A stretch of DNA of 64,000 nt from Variovorax sp. S12S4 (lineage in GTDB: Bacteria; Pseudomonadota; Gammaproteobacteria; Burkholderiales; Burkholderiaceae_C). Under the pieces are notes generated by a model. The model searched no databases. It was not told the DNA's origin and saw only the letters and a program-made list of their open reading frames with translations. Below are positions 1 through 8,589 of the stretch, in pieces; position 1 is the first letter of the stretch; every line of letters starts with the position of its first letter. A program made the position numbers and the translations under genes. The stretch spans positions 744,001-808,000 of the forward strand of contig NZ_JALPKR020000002.1 in NCBI RefSeq assembly GCF_023195515.1, read 5' to 3'.

Positions 1-105
1 GACGAAGCGAAACGTGCGATTCACGCACTGCGCGACTTTCCGTCCAATTTGCACGCCGACGGTTTGCTACAATTGGCGGCTCAGTTGCTTGAGCGACGTG
101 CCTGA
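1..105 (+). CDS. ispB: Polyprenyl (octaprenyl) diphosphate synthase, C-terminal end only
   Basis: The window opens inside a gene; 34 codons are readable before a TGA at 103-105. The end reads like the last helices of a trans-polyprenyl diphosphate synthase (an ALRDFP stretch followed by LLQLAAQLLERRA). This enzyme makes the side chain of ubiquinone from farnesyl and isopentenyl diphosphate in the cytosol. The call leans on this short tail and on context: in many Burkholderiales ispB is followed by a proline tRNA and then pilB, as here. The catalytic Asp-rich motifs lie outside the window, so the assignment is probable and not proven. Confidence 0.6.
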   Translation, partial: DEAKRAIHALRDFPSNLHADGLLQLAAQLLERRA

Positions 106-154
106 ACACCTCACAAGAGTTGGCAAGGACGACTTCTCTCTTTTTGCAACCAAT

Positions 155-231
155 CGGGGTGTAGCTTAGCCTGGTAGAGCGCTACGTTCGGGACGTAGAG
201 GCCGGAGGTTCGAATCCTCTCACCCCGACCA
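155..231 (+). tRNA. tRNA-Pro (anticodon CGG)
   Basis: A 77-nt cloverleaf. The acceptor arm pairs CGGGGTG (155-161) with CACCCCG (221-227), followed by discriminator A and an encoded CCA (229-231). The anticodon stem CTACG/CGTAG encloses the loop TTCGGGA, which gives anticodon CGG and reads CCG proline codons. The T arm carries GGTTCGAATCC. It lies between ispB and pilB, the usual position in this family. Confidence 0.96.
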
Positions 232-242
232 GTCTCTTAGGC

Positions 243-257
243 TGGCACCAATAATGC
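243..257 (+). promoter_or_regulatory. Possible sigma-54 promoter upstream of pilB
   Basis: TGGCACC-AATA-ATGC resembles the sigma-54 consensus TGGCACG-N4-TTGC. The invariant GG (244-245) and GC (256-257) have the required 10-base spacing. It lies just after tRNA-Pro and about 90 bases before pilB. Sigma-54 control is known for some pilus genes, mainly pilA. One mismatch in the -12 element and no visible enhancer site keep confidence low. Confidence 0.35.
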
Positions 258-346
258 CCGTGCCTGTTGCTGTGTAGCGATTTACAGGACGCGGGTGTTC
301 AGCGATGATCGTGAAGCATTTTTTCACATCTTTTGCAATTCGCTGA

Positions 347-2086
347 ATGGCTGCCGCCGAACTTCCTGTTAAAGAAAACACGCAAATCGCCCTTCCGGGC
401 CTTGCGCGCGCATTGGTTTCGGCCGGCAAACTCCCTGCAAAGACAGCGGAAGACATCTATCAGAAGTCGCTGAGCAGCCGAACCAGCTTCATTGCCGAAC
501 TGACCGGCAGCGGCGCCGTCTCGGCCGCCGACCTGGCCCACACGCTTTCTTCCGCCTTCGGCGCCCCGTTGCTCGACCTGGACGCAATCGACCACCAGCG
601 GCTGCCCAAGGACCTGCTCGACCCGAAGCTGTGCCTTGCATACCGCATCGTGGTGCTCAGCAAGCGCAACAACCGTCTCATCGTTGCAACCGCGGATCCC
701 TCCGACCAGCAGGCGGTGGAAAAGATCAAGTTCGCGTCGCAAATGGGCGTGGACTGGGTCATTGCCGAATACGACAAGCTGTCGCGAATGATCGAGGCCG
801 CCGCTGTCAGCGCGTCGGAAACCCTCAACAATATCGTCGGCGGCGGGGATTTCGAGTTCGACGACGTCACGGCCGATACCTCGGGCGATACGAACGAGCA
901 GGCGGCCATCGCCGAAGTCGAGGATGCCCCGGTCGTCCGGTTCCTGCACAAGATGCTGCTCGACGGCGTCAGCATGCGCGCATCGGACATTCACTTCGAA
1001 CCCTACGAGCACAACTACCGGGTGCGCTTTCGCATCGACGGCGAACTGCGCGAGATCGCCAGCCCGCCGACGCTCATCAAGGACAAGCTGGCCTCGCGGA
1101 TCAAGGTCATCTCCCGGCTCGACATCTCCGAAAAACGCATTCCGCAAGACGGGCGCATGAAGCTCAAGATCGGCCCGGACCGCGTGATCGACTTCCGCGT
1201 GAGCACCCTGCCCACGCTGTTCGGCGAGAAGATCGTGATCCGTATCCTGGATCCGAGCAGCGCGCGCCTGGGCATCGATGCGCTCGGTTACGACGCGGAT
1301 GAAAAGGAACGGCTGCTGAATGCAATCGGCCGTCCCTACGGCATGGTGCTGGTGACGGGCCCTACGGGCTCCGGAAAAACGGTGTCGCTCTACACCTGCC
1401 TGAACCTGCTGAACCAGCCGGGCGTCAACATCGCCACGGCAGAAGACCCGTCTGAAATCAACCTGCCCGGGGTGAACCAGGTCAACGTCAACGAACGTGC
1501 CGGACTCACGTTCGCCGCCGCGCTGCGCGCCTTTCTCCGGCAGGATCCCGACATCATCATGGTCGGTGAAATCCGGGACCTCGAAACGGCCGACATCTCG
1601 ATCAAGGCCGCGCAAACGGGCCACCTGGTGCTTTCGACGCTGCACACGAACGACGCGCCGACCACGCTCACGCGCATGCGGAACATGGGCATCGCACCGT
1701 TCAATATTGCGTCGAGCGTCATCCTGATCACTGCGCAGCGGCTGGCCCGCCGCTTGTGCCATCTCTGCCGTGCGCCGGCCGACGTGCCGCGCCAGGCCTT
1801 GCTCGACGCCGGCTTCAAGGAAGAAGAGCTCGATGGCTCCTGGAAGCCCTATCGCCCGGTCGGCTGCTCCGCGTGCAACGGCGGCTACAAGGGTCGCGTC
1901 GGCATCTACCAGGTGATGCCGATCTCCGAAGCCATCCAGGCCATCATCCTGCGCGACGGCAGCGCATTGGACATTGCGCGCCAGTCCGAAGCCGAGGGCG
2001 TTCGCTCGCTGCGGCAGTCGGGGCTCAGAAAAGTCATGCAAGGGCTCACCTCACTCGAAGAAGTGGTGGCGGTCACCAACGAATAA
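347..2086 (+). CDS. pilB: Type IV pilus assembly ATPase PilB
   Basis: A 579-residue cytosolic hexameric ATPase that powers pilus extension. The N-terminal PilB/GspE domain covers about residues 20-170. The ATPase core has Walker A GPTGSGKT at 338-345, an Asp box near 265-275, and a Walker B-like IIMVGEIRD at 403-411. A zinc-binding tetracysteine follows (CHLC at 471-474 and CSAC at 507-510), typical of PilB and GspE. The length matches the family. No strong ribosome binding site is visible before the ATG, but the conserved N-terminal domain begins soon after it. pilC follows after 29 bases and pilD overlaps pilC, so the three probably form one operon. Retraction ATPases (PilT) lack the N-terminal domain and the tetracysteine, so PilB is the clear choice. 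Confidence 0.97.
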   Translation: MAAAELPVKENTQIALPGLARALVSAGKLPAKTAEDIYQKSLSSRTSFIAELTGSGAVSAADLAHTLSSAFGAPLLDLDAIDHQRLPKDLLDPKLCLAYRIVVLSKRNNRLIVATADPSDQQAVEKIKFASQMGVDWVIAEYDKLSRMIEAAAVSASETLNNIVGGGDFEFDDVTADTSGDTNEQAAIAEVEDAPVVRFLHKMLLDGVSMRASDIHFEPYEHNYRVRFRIDGELREIASPPTLIKDKLASRIKVISRLDISEKRIPQDGRMKLKIGPDRVIDFRVSTLPTLFGEKIVIRILDPSSARLGIDALGYDADEKERLLNAIGRPYGMVLVTGPTGSGKTVSLYTCLNLLNQPGVNIATAEDPSEINLPGVNQVNVNERAGLTFAAALRAFLRQDPDIIMVGEIRDLETADISIKAAQTGHLVLSTLHTNDAPTTLTRMRNMGIAPFNIASSVILITAQRLARRLCHLCRAPADVPRQALLDAGFKEEELDGSWKPYRPVGCSACNGGYKGRVGIYQVMPISEAIQAIILRDGSALDIARQSEAEGVRSLRQSGLRKVMQGLTSLEEVVAVTNE

Positions 2087-2115
2087 CGAACACACCGTAA
2101 GAAATCGGAGATCGA

Positions 2116-3345
2116 ATGGCAACAGTGGCATCCAAGCGCACTTCAAACACACTCAAGGAATCTGTCTACGAGTGGGAAGGCAAGGACCGCAACGGCAAGC
2201 TGGTGCGCGGCGAACTCCGTGCCGCCGGCGAGAACCAGGTGCAGGCCGCATTGCGCCGCCAGGGCGTTCTTGCATCCAAGATCAAGAAGCGCCGCATGCG
2301 CTCGGGCAAGACGATCAAGCCCAAGGACATCGCGATCTTCACGCGCCAGCTGGCAACAATGATGAAAGCAGGCGTTCCGTTGCTGCAGTCGTTCGACATC
2401 GTGGGCCGGGGCAACGCGAATCCCAGCGTTGCCAAGCTGCTGAACGACATCCGCAGCGACGTGGAGACCGGAACCTCGCTTTCGGCGGCCTTCCGCAAGT
2501 TTCCGAAGTATTTCGACAACCTCTATTGCAACCTGGTGGAGGCCGGCGAAGCCGCCGGTATCCTGGAAGACCTGCTGGACCGTCTTGCCACCTACATGGA
2601 AAAGACCGAGGCGATCAAGTCCAAGATCAAGTCAGCGTTGATGTATCCCACATCGGTGGTGGTCGTGGCGTTTGTGGTGGTCGCCATCATCATGATCTTC
2701 GTAATCCCGGCGTTCAAGCAGGTGTTCACTTCCTTCGGTGCGGACCTTCCCGCACCCACGCTCTTCGTGATGGCAATGAGCGAATTCTTCGTCTCGTACT
2801 GGTGGCTGATCTTCGGCGGAATTGGCGGCGGCATTTACTTCTTCCTGCAGGCCTGGAAGCGCAACGAAAAAGTGCAGCGGGTGATGGACCGCGCATTGCT
2901 GCGCGTTCCGATCTTCGGAACTCTCATTGAAAAATCCTGCGTGGCCCGCTGGACCCGGACCCTGGCCACCATGTTTGCCGCCGGCGTTCCGCTCGTCGAA
3001 GCGCTCGACTCAGTGGGTGGCGCCTCGGGCAACACCGTTTACGGAGACGCCACGGCCAAGATCCAGCAAGAGGTCTCGACCGGCACCAGCCTCACCACGG
3101 CCATGACCAACGTCAACCTGTTCCCCTCGATGGTGATCCAGATGACGGCCATCGGTGAAGAATCCGGCTCCATCGACCACATGCTGGGCAAGGCCGCCGA
3201 CTTCTACGAGTCCGAGGTGGACGACATGGTGGCCGGCCTCTCGAGCCTGATGGAGCCCATCATCATCGTGTTCCTGGGCACGATCATCGGCGGCATCGTG
3301 GTGTCGATGTACCTGCCTATCTTCAAGCTGGGCCAAGTGGTTTGA
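2116..3345 (+). CDS. pilC: Type IV pilus inner-membrane platform protein PilC
   Basis: A 409-residue integral membrane protein of the PilC/GspF family, the platform on which PilB acts. It has the family's two repeated T2SSF domains (about residues 70-195 and 275-395). Each contains a TRQLATMMKAGVPLLQ or TRTLATMFAAGVPLVEAL motif followed by hydrophobic segments (about 180-205, 225-245, 375-400). The length is normal. It starts 29 bases after pilB with GGAGATCGA before the ATG. Its stop TGA shares one base with the pilD ATG (TGATG), which indicates translational coupling. Confidence 0.97.
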   Translation: MATVASKRTSNTLKESVYEWEGKDRNGKLVRGELRAAGENQVQAALRRQGVLASKIKKRRMRSGKTIKPKDIAIFTRQLATMMKAGVPLLQSFDIVGRGNANPSVAKLLNDIRSDVETGTSLSAAFRKFPKYFDNLYCNLVEAGEAAGILEDLLDRLATYMEKTEAIKSKIKSALMYPTSVVVVAFVVVAIIMIFVIPAFKQVFTSFGADLPAPTLFVMAMSEFFVSYWWLIFGGIGGGIYFFLQAWKRNEKVQRVMDRALLRVPIFGTLIEKSCVARWTRTLATMFAAGVPLVEALDSVGGASGNTVYGDATAKIQQEVSTGTSLTTAMTNVNLFPSMVIQMTAIGEESGSIDHMLGKAADFYESEVDDMVAGLSSLMEPIIIVFLGTIIGGIVVSMYLPIFKLGQVV

Positions 3346-4310
3346 TGCTGGTTTCGCGGGAGTTCGATGCCGCTTTGGCGGGCGTGCTGGGCCTATTGGT
3401 CGGCAGCTTCCTCAACGTGGTGATCTACCGTACCCCGGTGATGATGTACCGCAGTTGGCTAGCGGACGCTGTGGCCAATCTCATGTCGTCCAAGGATGCG
3501 CCTTCGCTCTGGACGCTGGTGTTCGGGCCTAAATCAGCGCCTCCCGCAGGGCTCGAAGCAGCGGCCGACAAGGCCGCCTTGGCCATCGAGAACCTGCCGC
3601 CTTTCAACCTGGCTCAGCCGGCTTCGCGCTGCGGGGCTTGCGGGCACAAGATCCGGTGGTACCAGAACATTCCGGTGCTGAGCTACCTGGTGCTGCGGGG
3701 GCGTTGCGCCGCCTGCAAGACGTTCATCAGCCCGCGCTATCCGCTGGTCGAACTGATCACGGGTGCGCTCTTCGCCCTTTGCGCCTATCGCTTCGGCCTG
3801 ACACCCACCGGCGCACTCTGGGCAGCGTTCGCGGCGCTGCTGGTGTGCCAGTTCCTGATCGATTTCGATACGCAGTTCCTGCCGGACACCCTCAACTACC
3901 CGCTGCTCTGGCTGGGACTCATCGGCGCGGCCATGGGGTGGACTGGCGTTGCATTGAGTTCAGCGGTCTGGGGCGCCGTGTTCGGCTACCTGAGCCTCTG
4001 GCTTGTGTACCATGGCTATCGCCTGGCCACAGGCAAGGAAGGCATGGGATATGGCGACTTCAAACTGCTGGCTGCTTTGGGCGCATGGCTCGGGGCCGAC
4101 TACCTCATCGCCATCGTCCTGGTTTCTTCGCTGGTGGGCGCGGTGATCGGCCTCACGCTGCGGCTTGTCGGCAAGCTGGCGCACAAAGACATTCCGATGG
4201 CGTTCGGCCCCTTCCTCGCCGGTGCGGGCCTGGTCTGCCTCGTCGCGGGCCCTGACGTCGTGCGGCAGTGGATTCCTTTCGCCTTCCCGCTCGGCCCATT
4301 CATCCGTTGA
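3345..4310 (+). CDS. pilD: Prepilin peptidase / N-methyltransferase PilD
   Basis: A 321-residue polytopic inner-membrane aspartic protease that cleaves the prepilin leader and N-methylates the new N-terminus. The N-terminal domain has the four-cysteine zinc site (CGAC and CAAC, about 20 residues apart), found in bifunctional members. The two catalytic aspartates are visible in the FDTQFLPD and GYGDFK regions. The ATG at 3345 overlaps the pilC stop; a TTG one codon upstream would add one residue and is less likely. It completes a pilBCD operon. It probably also serves any type II secretion pseudopilins in the cell, but none are encoded here. Confidence 0.96.
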   Translation: MLVSREFDAALAGVLGLLVGSFLNVVIYRTPVMMYRSWLADAVANLMSSKDAPSLWTLVFGPKSAPPAGLEAAADKAALAIENLPPFNLAQPASRCGACGHKIRWYQNIPVLSYLVLRGRCAACKTFISPRYPLVELITGALFALCAYRFGLTPTGALWAAFAALLVCQFLIDFDTQFLPDTLNYPLLWLGLIGAAMGWTGVALSSAVWGAVFGYLSLWLVYHGYRLATGKEGMGYGDFKLLAALGAWLGADYLIAIVLVSSLVGAVIGLTLRLVGKLAHKDIPMAFGPFLAGAGLVCLVAGPDVVRQWIPFAFPLGPFIR

Positions 4311-4321
4311 AAAAGCGCGTG

Positions 4322-4923
4322 ATGCGGCGCATCGGGTTGACGGGCGGAATCGGGAGCGGAAAAAGCACTGTCGCGGCGTTGCTGGTCGCCGAGGGCGCTG
4401 TGCTCGTCGACACCGACGCCATCGCGCGCCGCATTGCTGAACCAGGGGGATTGCGATGCCCGCCATCGAAGCCGCCTTCGGCCACTCCGTGATTGCGCCG
4501 GATGGCGGCCTCGATCGCGCCGGCATGCGGCAGCTCGTGTTCGCCGACAGCGGCGCCAGGAAGCGCCTCGAGTCGATCCTCCACCCGCTGATCGGCGCCG
4601 AAACGGAACGCATGGCCACGGCCGCAGGGCAGGCCCCCGTCGTCTTCGACGTTCCGCTCCTGGTCGAATCCGGCCGGTGGCGCGCCAACGTCGACAGGGT
4701 GCTCGTGATCGATGCGACCGAGGACACGCAGCTGCGCCGCGTCATCGCGCGCTCGGGCTGGACGCCTGACGCCGTGCGCGCCGTGATCGCCCAACAGGCT
4801 CCGCGCAAGCTGCGCAGAGAGGCCGCGGATGCGGTCATTTTCAACGAGTCGCTCTCCCTGGAGGAACTCGGCCGAGAGGTACGGAGTCTCTGGAAGCTGT
4901 GGGCTTCGCCCGGCACGCGATAA
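4322..4923 (+). pseudogene. coaE: Dephospho-CoA kinase CoaE, broken by a one-base frameshift
   Basis: CoaE phosphorylates the 3'-hydroxyl of dephospho-CoA, the last step of CoA synthesis. The N-terminal part (ATG 4322) carries the P-loop GGIGSGKST and [10 protein letters not shown]. The frame then runs off near 4441-4456, and the rest continues one frame away from MPAIEA to the stop at 4921-4923 (including VVFDVPLLVES and the lid region). Restoring one base in the stretch AGGGGGATTGCGATG rejoins the two halves into a normal protein of about 200 residues. CoaE is essential in bacteria and the rest of the protein looks intact, so a sequencing error in the G run is the likely cause. It follows pilD by 11 bases, the standard order in this lineage. 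Confidence 0.85.
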
Positions 4924-4997
4924 TTCGAGACTTGCCGCAGCAGCGGCTGCACAACGATCAAGACAGAGAAGGCGCCACCGGGGTGCCATTCCCCGCG

Positions 4998-6491
4998 ATG
5001 CTTTTCAACTCGTATCCCTTTATTTTTGTCTTCTTTCCGCTGGTCCTGATCGGTTTCTTCCTGATCGGCAAGCGCAATGCCCGGCCCGCCGCCGGATTTC
5101 TCGCCCTGGCATCGCTGTTCTTCTACGGCTGGTGGAGCGTCAAGGCCCTTCCGCTGCTGCTGACGTCGATCTGCATCAACTATTGGTTCGGCCTGCGCCT
5201 GACGCCCGCCCCAGGGCGCGACGAGCGCAAGCGAAAGTCCCTGCTGATCATTGCGCTGGTGGTCAACCTCGGCGTGCTCGCGATCTTCAAGTACGCCAAT
5301 TTCTTCGTTTCGAACGTGAACGACGGACTGGCCGCGGCGGGCCTCTCGCAGATCCCGCTGCTGCACATCGTGCTGCCGATCGGCATCTCGTTCTATACCT
5401 TTACCCAGATCGCCTTCCTGGTCGACTGCTGGCAGGGCAAGGTGCATGAGCGCAGCTTCATTCACTACGTGCTGTTCGTCACCTACTTTCCGCACCTGAT
5501 CGCCGGCCCGGTGCTGCATCACGCGCAGATGATGCCGCAGTTCGGCAACCCGGCTACCTACCGGGTGAACGCGCGCAACATCGCGCTCGGCTTGGGCATC
5601 TTCACTTTCGGCCTGGCCAAGAAGATGCTGATTGCCGACCCGCTCGGGCAGTACGCGGACATGATGTTCAAGGGCGTTCACGAGGGTGTGTTGCCCTCGC
5701 TGTACACCGCATGGCTCGGTGTGCTTGCGTATACGCTGCAGATCTATTTCGACTTCTCGGGCTATTCGGACATGGCGGTCGGCCTGTCGCTGTGCATGGG
5801 CGTGCAGCTGCCGCTCAACTTCCGCTCACCGTACAAGTCGACCAACATCATCGAGTTCTGGCGCCGCTGGCACATCTCGCTCTCGAATTTTCTGCGCGAC
5901 TATCTCTACGTGCCGCTCGGCGGCAACCGGAAGGGCCCGGCCCGGCGCTACCTGAACCTGTTCCTCACCATGCTGCTGGGCGGCCTGTGGCATGGCGCCG
6001 CATGGACCTTCGTGATCTGGGGCGCGCTGCACGGCCTCTTCCTCATGGTCAACCATCTCTGGAACGCCACGGTCCGGCGCGGCAAGACAAGCTCGTCGCG
6101 CCTCGGCCGCGCGCTCGGGTGGTTCATCACCTTCCTGTGCGTGATGATTGCGTGGGTGGTGTTCCGCGCCGACAGCATGACGGCCGCCATCGAGATCTAC
6201 AAGGGCATGCTGGGCATGCACGGTGTGATTCCCAGCGCTTTCGGCGAGTTCAAGGTGCCGTTCCGCAAGCCCGAGTTCTTCCAGACCATGCTGGCCGGCC
6301 TCGTCATCTGCCTGGCGCTGCCCCCGACCATCACGCTCGACCGCTGGATTCCATCCGTCGCCGCGCTGGCCGGGCGCCCCGCGCTCAACCGCATTGCAAC
6401 AGCGCTGACGGCGTTGGGATGCGTTTTCCTCTTCGGCCTGTGCGTGTCGAAATTCGGCAACTACAGTCCCTTCCTCTATTTCCAGTTCTGA
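4998..6491 (+). CDS. MBOAT-family O-acyltransferase (AlgI/DltB-like)
   Basis: A 497-residue multi-spanning membrane protein. The family signature FWRRWHISLSNFLRDY lies at about 287-302, followed by YVPLGGNRKG, and the catalytic histidine is in GGLWHGAAW (H332). AlgI-type MBOAT proteins move acetyl groups across the inner membrane for O-acetylation of exported polysaccharides. The ATG at 4998 begins a hydrophobic MLFNSYPFIFVFFPL start typical of the family; upstream in-frame codons read as coaE-overlapping noise. The next gene starts 1 base after the stop and encodes an SGNH-like protein, the usual periplasmic partner of AlgI (as AlgJ/AlgX). The substrate polysaccharide is unknown. The pair interrupts the otherwise conserved coaE-zapD linkage. 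Confidence 0.92.
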   Translation: MLFNSYPFIFVFFPLVLIGFFLIGKRNARPAAGFLALASLFFYGWWSVKALPLLLTSICINYWFGLRLTPAPGRDERKRKSLLIIALVVNLGVLAIFKYANFFVSNVNDGLAAAGLSQIPLLHIVLPIGISFYTFTQIAFLVDCWQGKVHERSFIHYVLFVTYFPHLIAGPVLHHAQMMPQFGNPATYRVNARNIALGLGIFTFGLAKKMLIADPLGQYADMMFKGVHEGVLPSLYTAWLGVLAYTLQIYFDFSGYSDMAVGLSLCMGVQLPLNFRSPYKSTNIIEFWRRWHISLSNFLRDYLYVPLGGNRKGPARRYLNLFLTMLLGGLWHGAAWTFVIWGALHGLFLMVNHLWNATVRRGKTSSSRLGRALGWFITFLCVMIAWVVFRADSMTAAIEIYKGMLGMHGVIPSAFGEFKVPFRKPEFFQTMLAGLVICLALPPTITLDRWIPSVAALAGRPALNRIATALTALGCVFLFGLCVSKFGNYSPFLYFQF

Positions 6492-6492
6492 C

Positions 6493-7533
6493 ATGGAAGA
6501 CACGAAACCGGCCCGCATGTGGCTCGCCATCTTCGCAGCAGGCTTTCTCGTCTGCTGCGTGCTGCTGGTCATCAGCCTGCTGTCCCCGATTCCCTATGGC
6601 GACCTGACTCGCATCGGGCGAATTTCCGAGCGCGAATTCGGGTGGCGCCATCCGCCCCCGCCCATTCCGGACGCCAACATCAAGGCTTTTCCGATCCAGG
6701 AAGCCGATGTGCTCGTGATCGGCGACAGCTTTTCTGTCCGCTATGCCTGGCAGTCGGAGCTGGTCGGCGCCGGCTACCGCGTTGCGACCACGCATTGGGA
6801 CAAGACCGGGCCGATGTGCAGCGACTTTTCGGACTGGGTGCGCAAGTCCGGCTTCAAGGGCAGGGTTGTCATCATCGAAAGCATCGAGCGCCTGCTCCAG
6901 GGGCGCATCGAGGAGTCCAAGGAATGCGCAAGCATGAAGCGCCCGTTCGTGCCTTCGCCTCCTCCGTTCGAAAACCCGTCCAAGCCTGCTCTTACCGGCT
7001 TTCGTCTGAATTGGGACGCGGAACTGCTGAGAGGCTGGCTGACCTATCGCAATACCCGAGCCATTGAACGCTCCGAGAGCTGGACCAACACACCCGACCG
7101 CTGGGGCCCTCTCATCGATGCACGCACGGTGCCCGACGGCTGCAAGCAATTCAGCCACGTCGCCTGCAACAAATTGCTCATGACCGCGGAAGACCGGTTG
7201 ATGGACCCGCTCACCGCGGACTCCGCCACCTTCATGGCAAAGTTCACCGAAAAAATGGCGCCATCCCTGCGCGTCATCTGGATGGTCGTGCCCAACAAGA
7301 GCACGGTGTACCTTGACCAGAACCATGCCGCCGCGTTCCGCAGCACGTTCAACGACCTGAAGATCGGGCCGGATCTTTTTACACTGTCCGAGCAGAACCG
7401 CTTCAAAATCACGGACTTGTATCCTGCCAACGAAACGCACGTCTCCACCGCCGGCTATCTGCTCTTCGGTCAGCGTATGCTGGAGGCTGTACGTGAAGTG
7501 CAGCCCACCCCGGCGGCCGCGAAATCGCCTTGA
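6493..7533 (+). CDS. Membrane-anchored SGNH-like protein, probable O-acetylation partner (AlgX/AlgJ-like)
   Basis: 346 residues. One N-terminal membrane segment (about 9-30) is followed by a periplasmic domain. An SGNH block I motif VIGDSFS lies near residue 76 and a late ETHVSTAGY supplies a candidate Asp/Glu-x-x-His-like catalytic pair. In the alginate and related systems such a protein receives the acetyl group from the MBOAT membrane enzyme and transfers it to the polymer. The gene follows the MBOAT gene by one base, so the two are almost certainly co-expressed. The middle of the protein has no motif I recognise. A lone SGNH esterase is the alternative. Confidence 0.75.
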   Translation: MEDTKPARMWLAIFAAGFLVCCVLLVISLLSPIPYGDLTRIGRISEREFGWRHPPPPIPDANIKAFPIQEADVLVIGDSFSVRYAWQSELVGAGYRVATTHWDKTGPMCSDFSDWVRKSGFKGRVVIIESIERLLQGRIEESKECASMKRPFVPSPPPFENPSKPALTGFRLNWDAELLRGWLTYRNTRAIERSESWTNTPDRWGPLIDARTVPDGCKQFSHVACNKLLMTAEDRLMDPLTADSATFMAKFTEKMAPSLRVIWMVVPNKSTVYLDQNHAAAFRSTFNDLKIGPDLFTLSEQNRFKITDLYPANETHVSTAGYLLFGQRMLEAVREVQPTPAAAKSP

Positions 7534-7560
7534 ACTCGTCCCTCACATGAACCCGAACGC

Positions 7561-8317
7561 GTGATCCTCTACGAGTACCCATTCAACGAGCGCATCCGGA
7601 CCTACCTGAGGCTGGAGCATCTGTTCCGCCGCCTCGGCGAACTGGTGCCCGCCGAATCCGCGCTCTCCCATCATTTCGCCCTGGTCACGATTTTCGAGAT
7701 CATGGACGTTGCCGCGCGCGCCGACCTCAAGGCCGACGTGATGCGCGATCTCGAAAAGCACAAGAACGTCTTCAACAGCTACCGTGGCAACCCGGCGATC
7801 GCCGAGGCGGCGCTGGACCAGGTCGTCACCCAACTCGAGCGCAATTTTGCGGCGCTCAACAGCGTCTCCGGCAAGGCCGGCCAGGCGCTGACCGAAAACG
7901 AGTGGCTCATGAGCATCCGCAGCCGTGCCGGCATTCCGGGCGGCACTTGCGAGTTCGACCTGCCCGCGTACTACGCCTGGCAGCACCGCAGCACGGCAAG
8001 CCGGCGCACGGACCTGGAGCGCTGGTCGGGCACGCTCGCGCCGCTCGCCGAATCGATCTACCTGCTCCTCAAGCTGCTGCGCGAGGCCGACGTGCCCTAC
8101 AAGGTGATCGCCACCCACGGGCAGTTTCAGCAGAACCTCCCGCAGGGGCGCAGCTTCCAGCTGCTGCGCCTGCGGATCGACTCCGGCACTCGGGCTGGTG
8201 CCCGAAATCAGCGGCAACCGGCTCATGGTTTCGGTGCGAATGATGCGCCACGAGGCCGACGACCGCCTGCACCAGAGCACGGAAGACGCCGCCTTCGAAC
8301 TCACGCTCTGCGCCTGA
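7561..8317 (+). pseudogene. zapD: Cell division protein ZapD, broken by a one-base insertion near its end
   Basis: ZapD cross-links FtsZ filaments at the division ring. The reading frame starts at GTG 7561 ([19 protein letters not shown], a typical ZapD start) and matches the family for about 205 residues, to QLLRLRID. Then an extra base near 8179-8186 (GACTCCGGCACTCGGG) shifts the frame. In the next frame the family C-terminus continues ([19 protein letters not shown]) to the TGA at 8315-8317. Read literally, the shifted frame runs on into yacG and would give an artificial ZapD-YacG chimera. ZapD is not strictly essential, so a real mutation is possible, but a sequence error is simpler. Neighbours coaE and yacG are the usual ones. 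Confidence 0.85.
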
Positions 8318-8346
8318 GCGCAGCAGCGCGCCAAGACACACACGCC

Positions 8347-8568
8347 ATGAGCAACGGCAGGACCCACAACGACATCGGCGAGCGGATCGTCCGCTGCCCG
8401 GCCTGCGGCGGCGACAGCATCTACGCCGCCAGCAACCCCTATCGGCCCTTTTGCAGCGCGCGTTGCAAAGGCATCGACCTCGGCGCATGGGCCAACGAAG
8501 AATTCAGGATGCCCGCCGAAGAGCCGCCGGACGACGAACCCTTCGGCGATCCAAAGCTGAAGCAGTAG
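8347..8568 (+). CDS. yacG: DNA gyrase inhibitor YacG
   Basis: A 73-residue zinc-binding protein known in E. coli to bind GyrB and inhibit gyrase. The zinc site is CPAC near residue 17 and CSARC near residue 37 (C-x2-C-x-n-C-x3-C), followed by [15 protein letters not shown], the strongest family signature. The acidic tail and length are normal. The ATG at 8347 lies 29 bases after the zapD stop; the longer frame that enters from zapD is an artefact of the zapD shift. zapD-yacG adjacency is conserved in betaproteobacteria. Confidence 0.93.
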   Translation: MSNGRTHNDIGERIVRCPACGGDSIYAASNPYRPFCSARCKGIDLGAWANEEFRMPAEEPPDDEPFGDPKLKQ

Positions 8569-8589
8569 CTGGCTGCGGCGGCCGCCGCG

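Noticed and set aside
3960..5681. A 573-codon minus-strand frame across pilD, coaE and the MBOAT gene
   Set aside because: It spans parts of three well-supported plus-strand genes; Gln/Arg/His-rich antisense composition and no family features.
7561..8568. A ZapD-YacG fusion protein of 335 residues
   Set aside because: ZapD's normal end is in the next frame and YacG has its own ATG; the fusion results from one inserted base.
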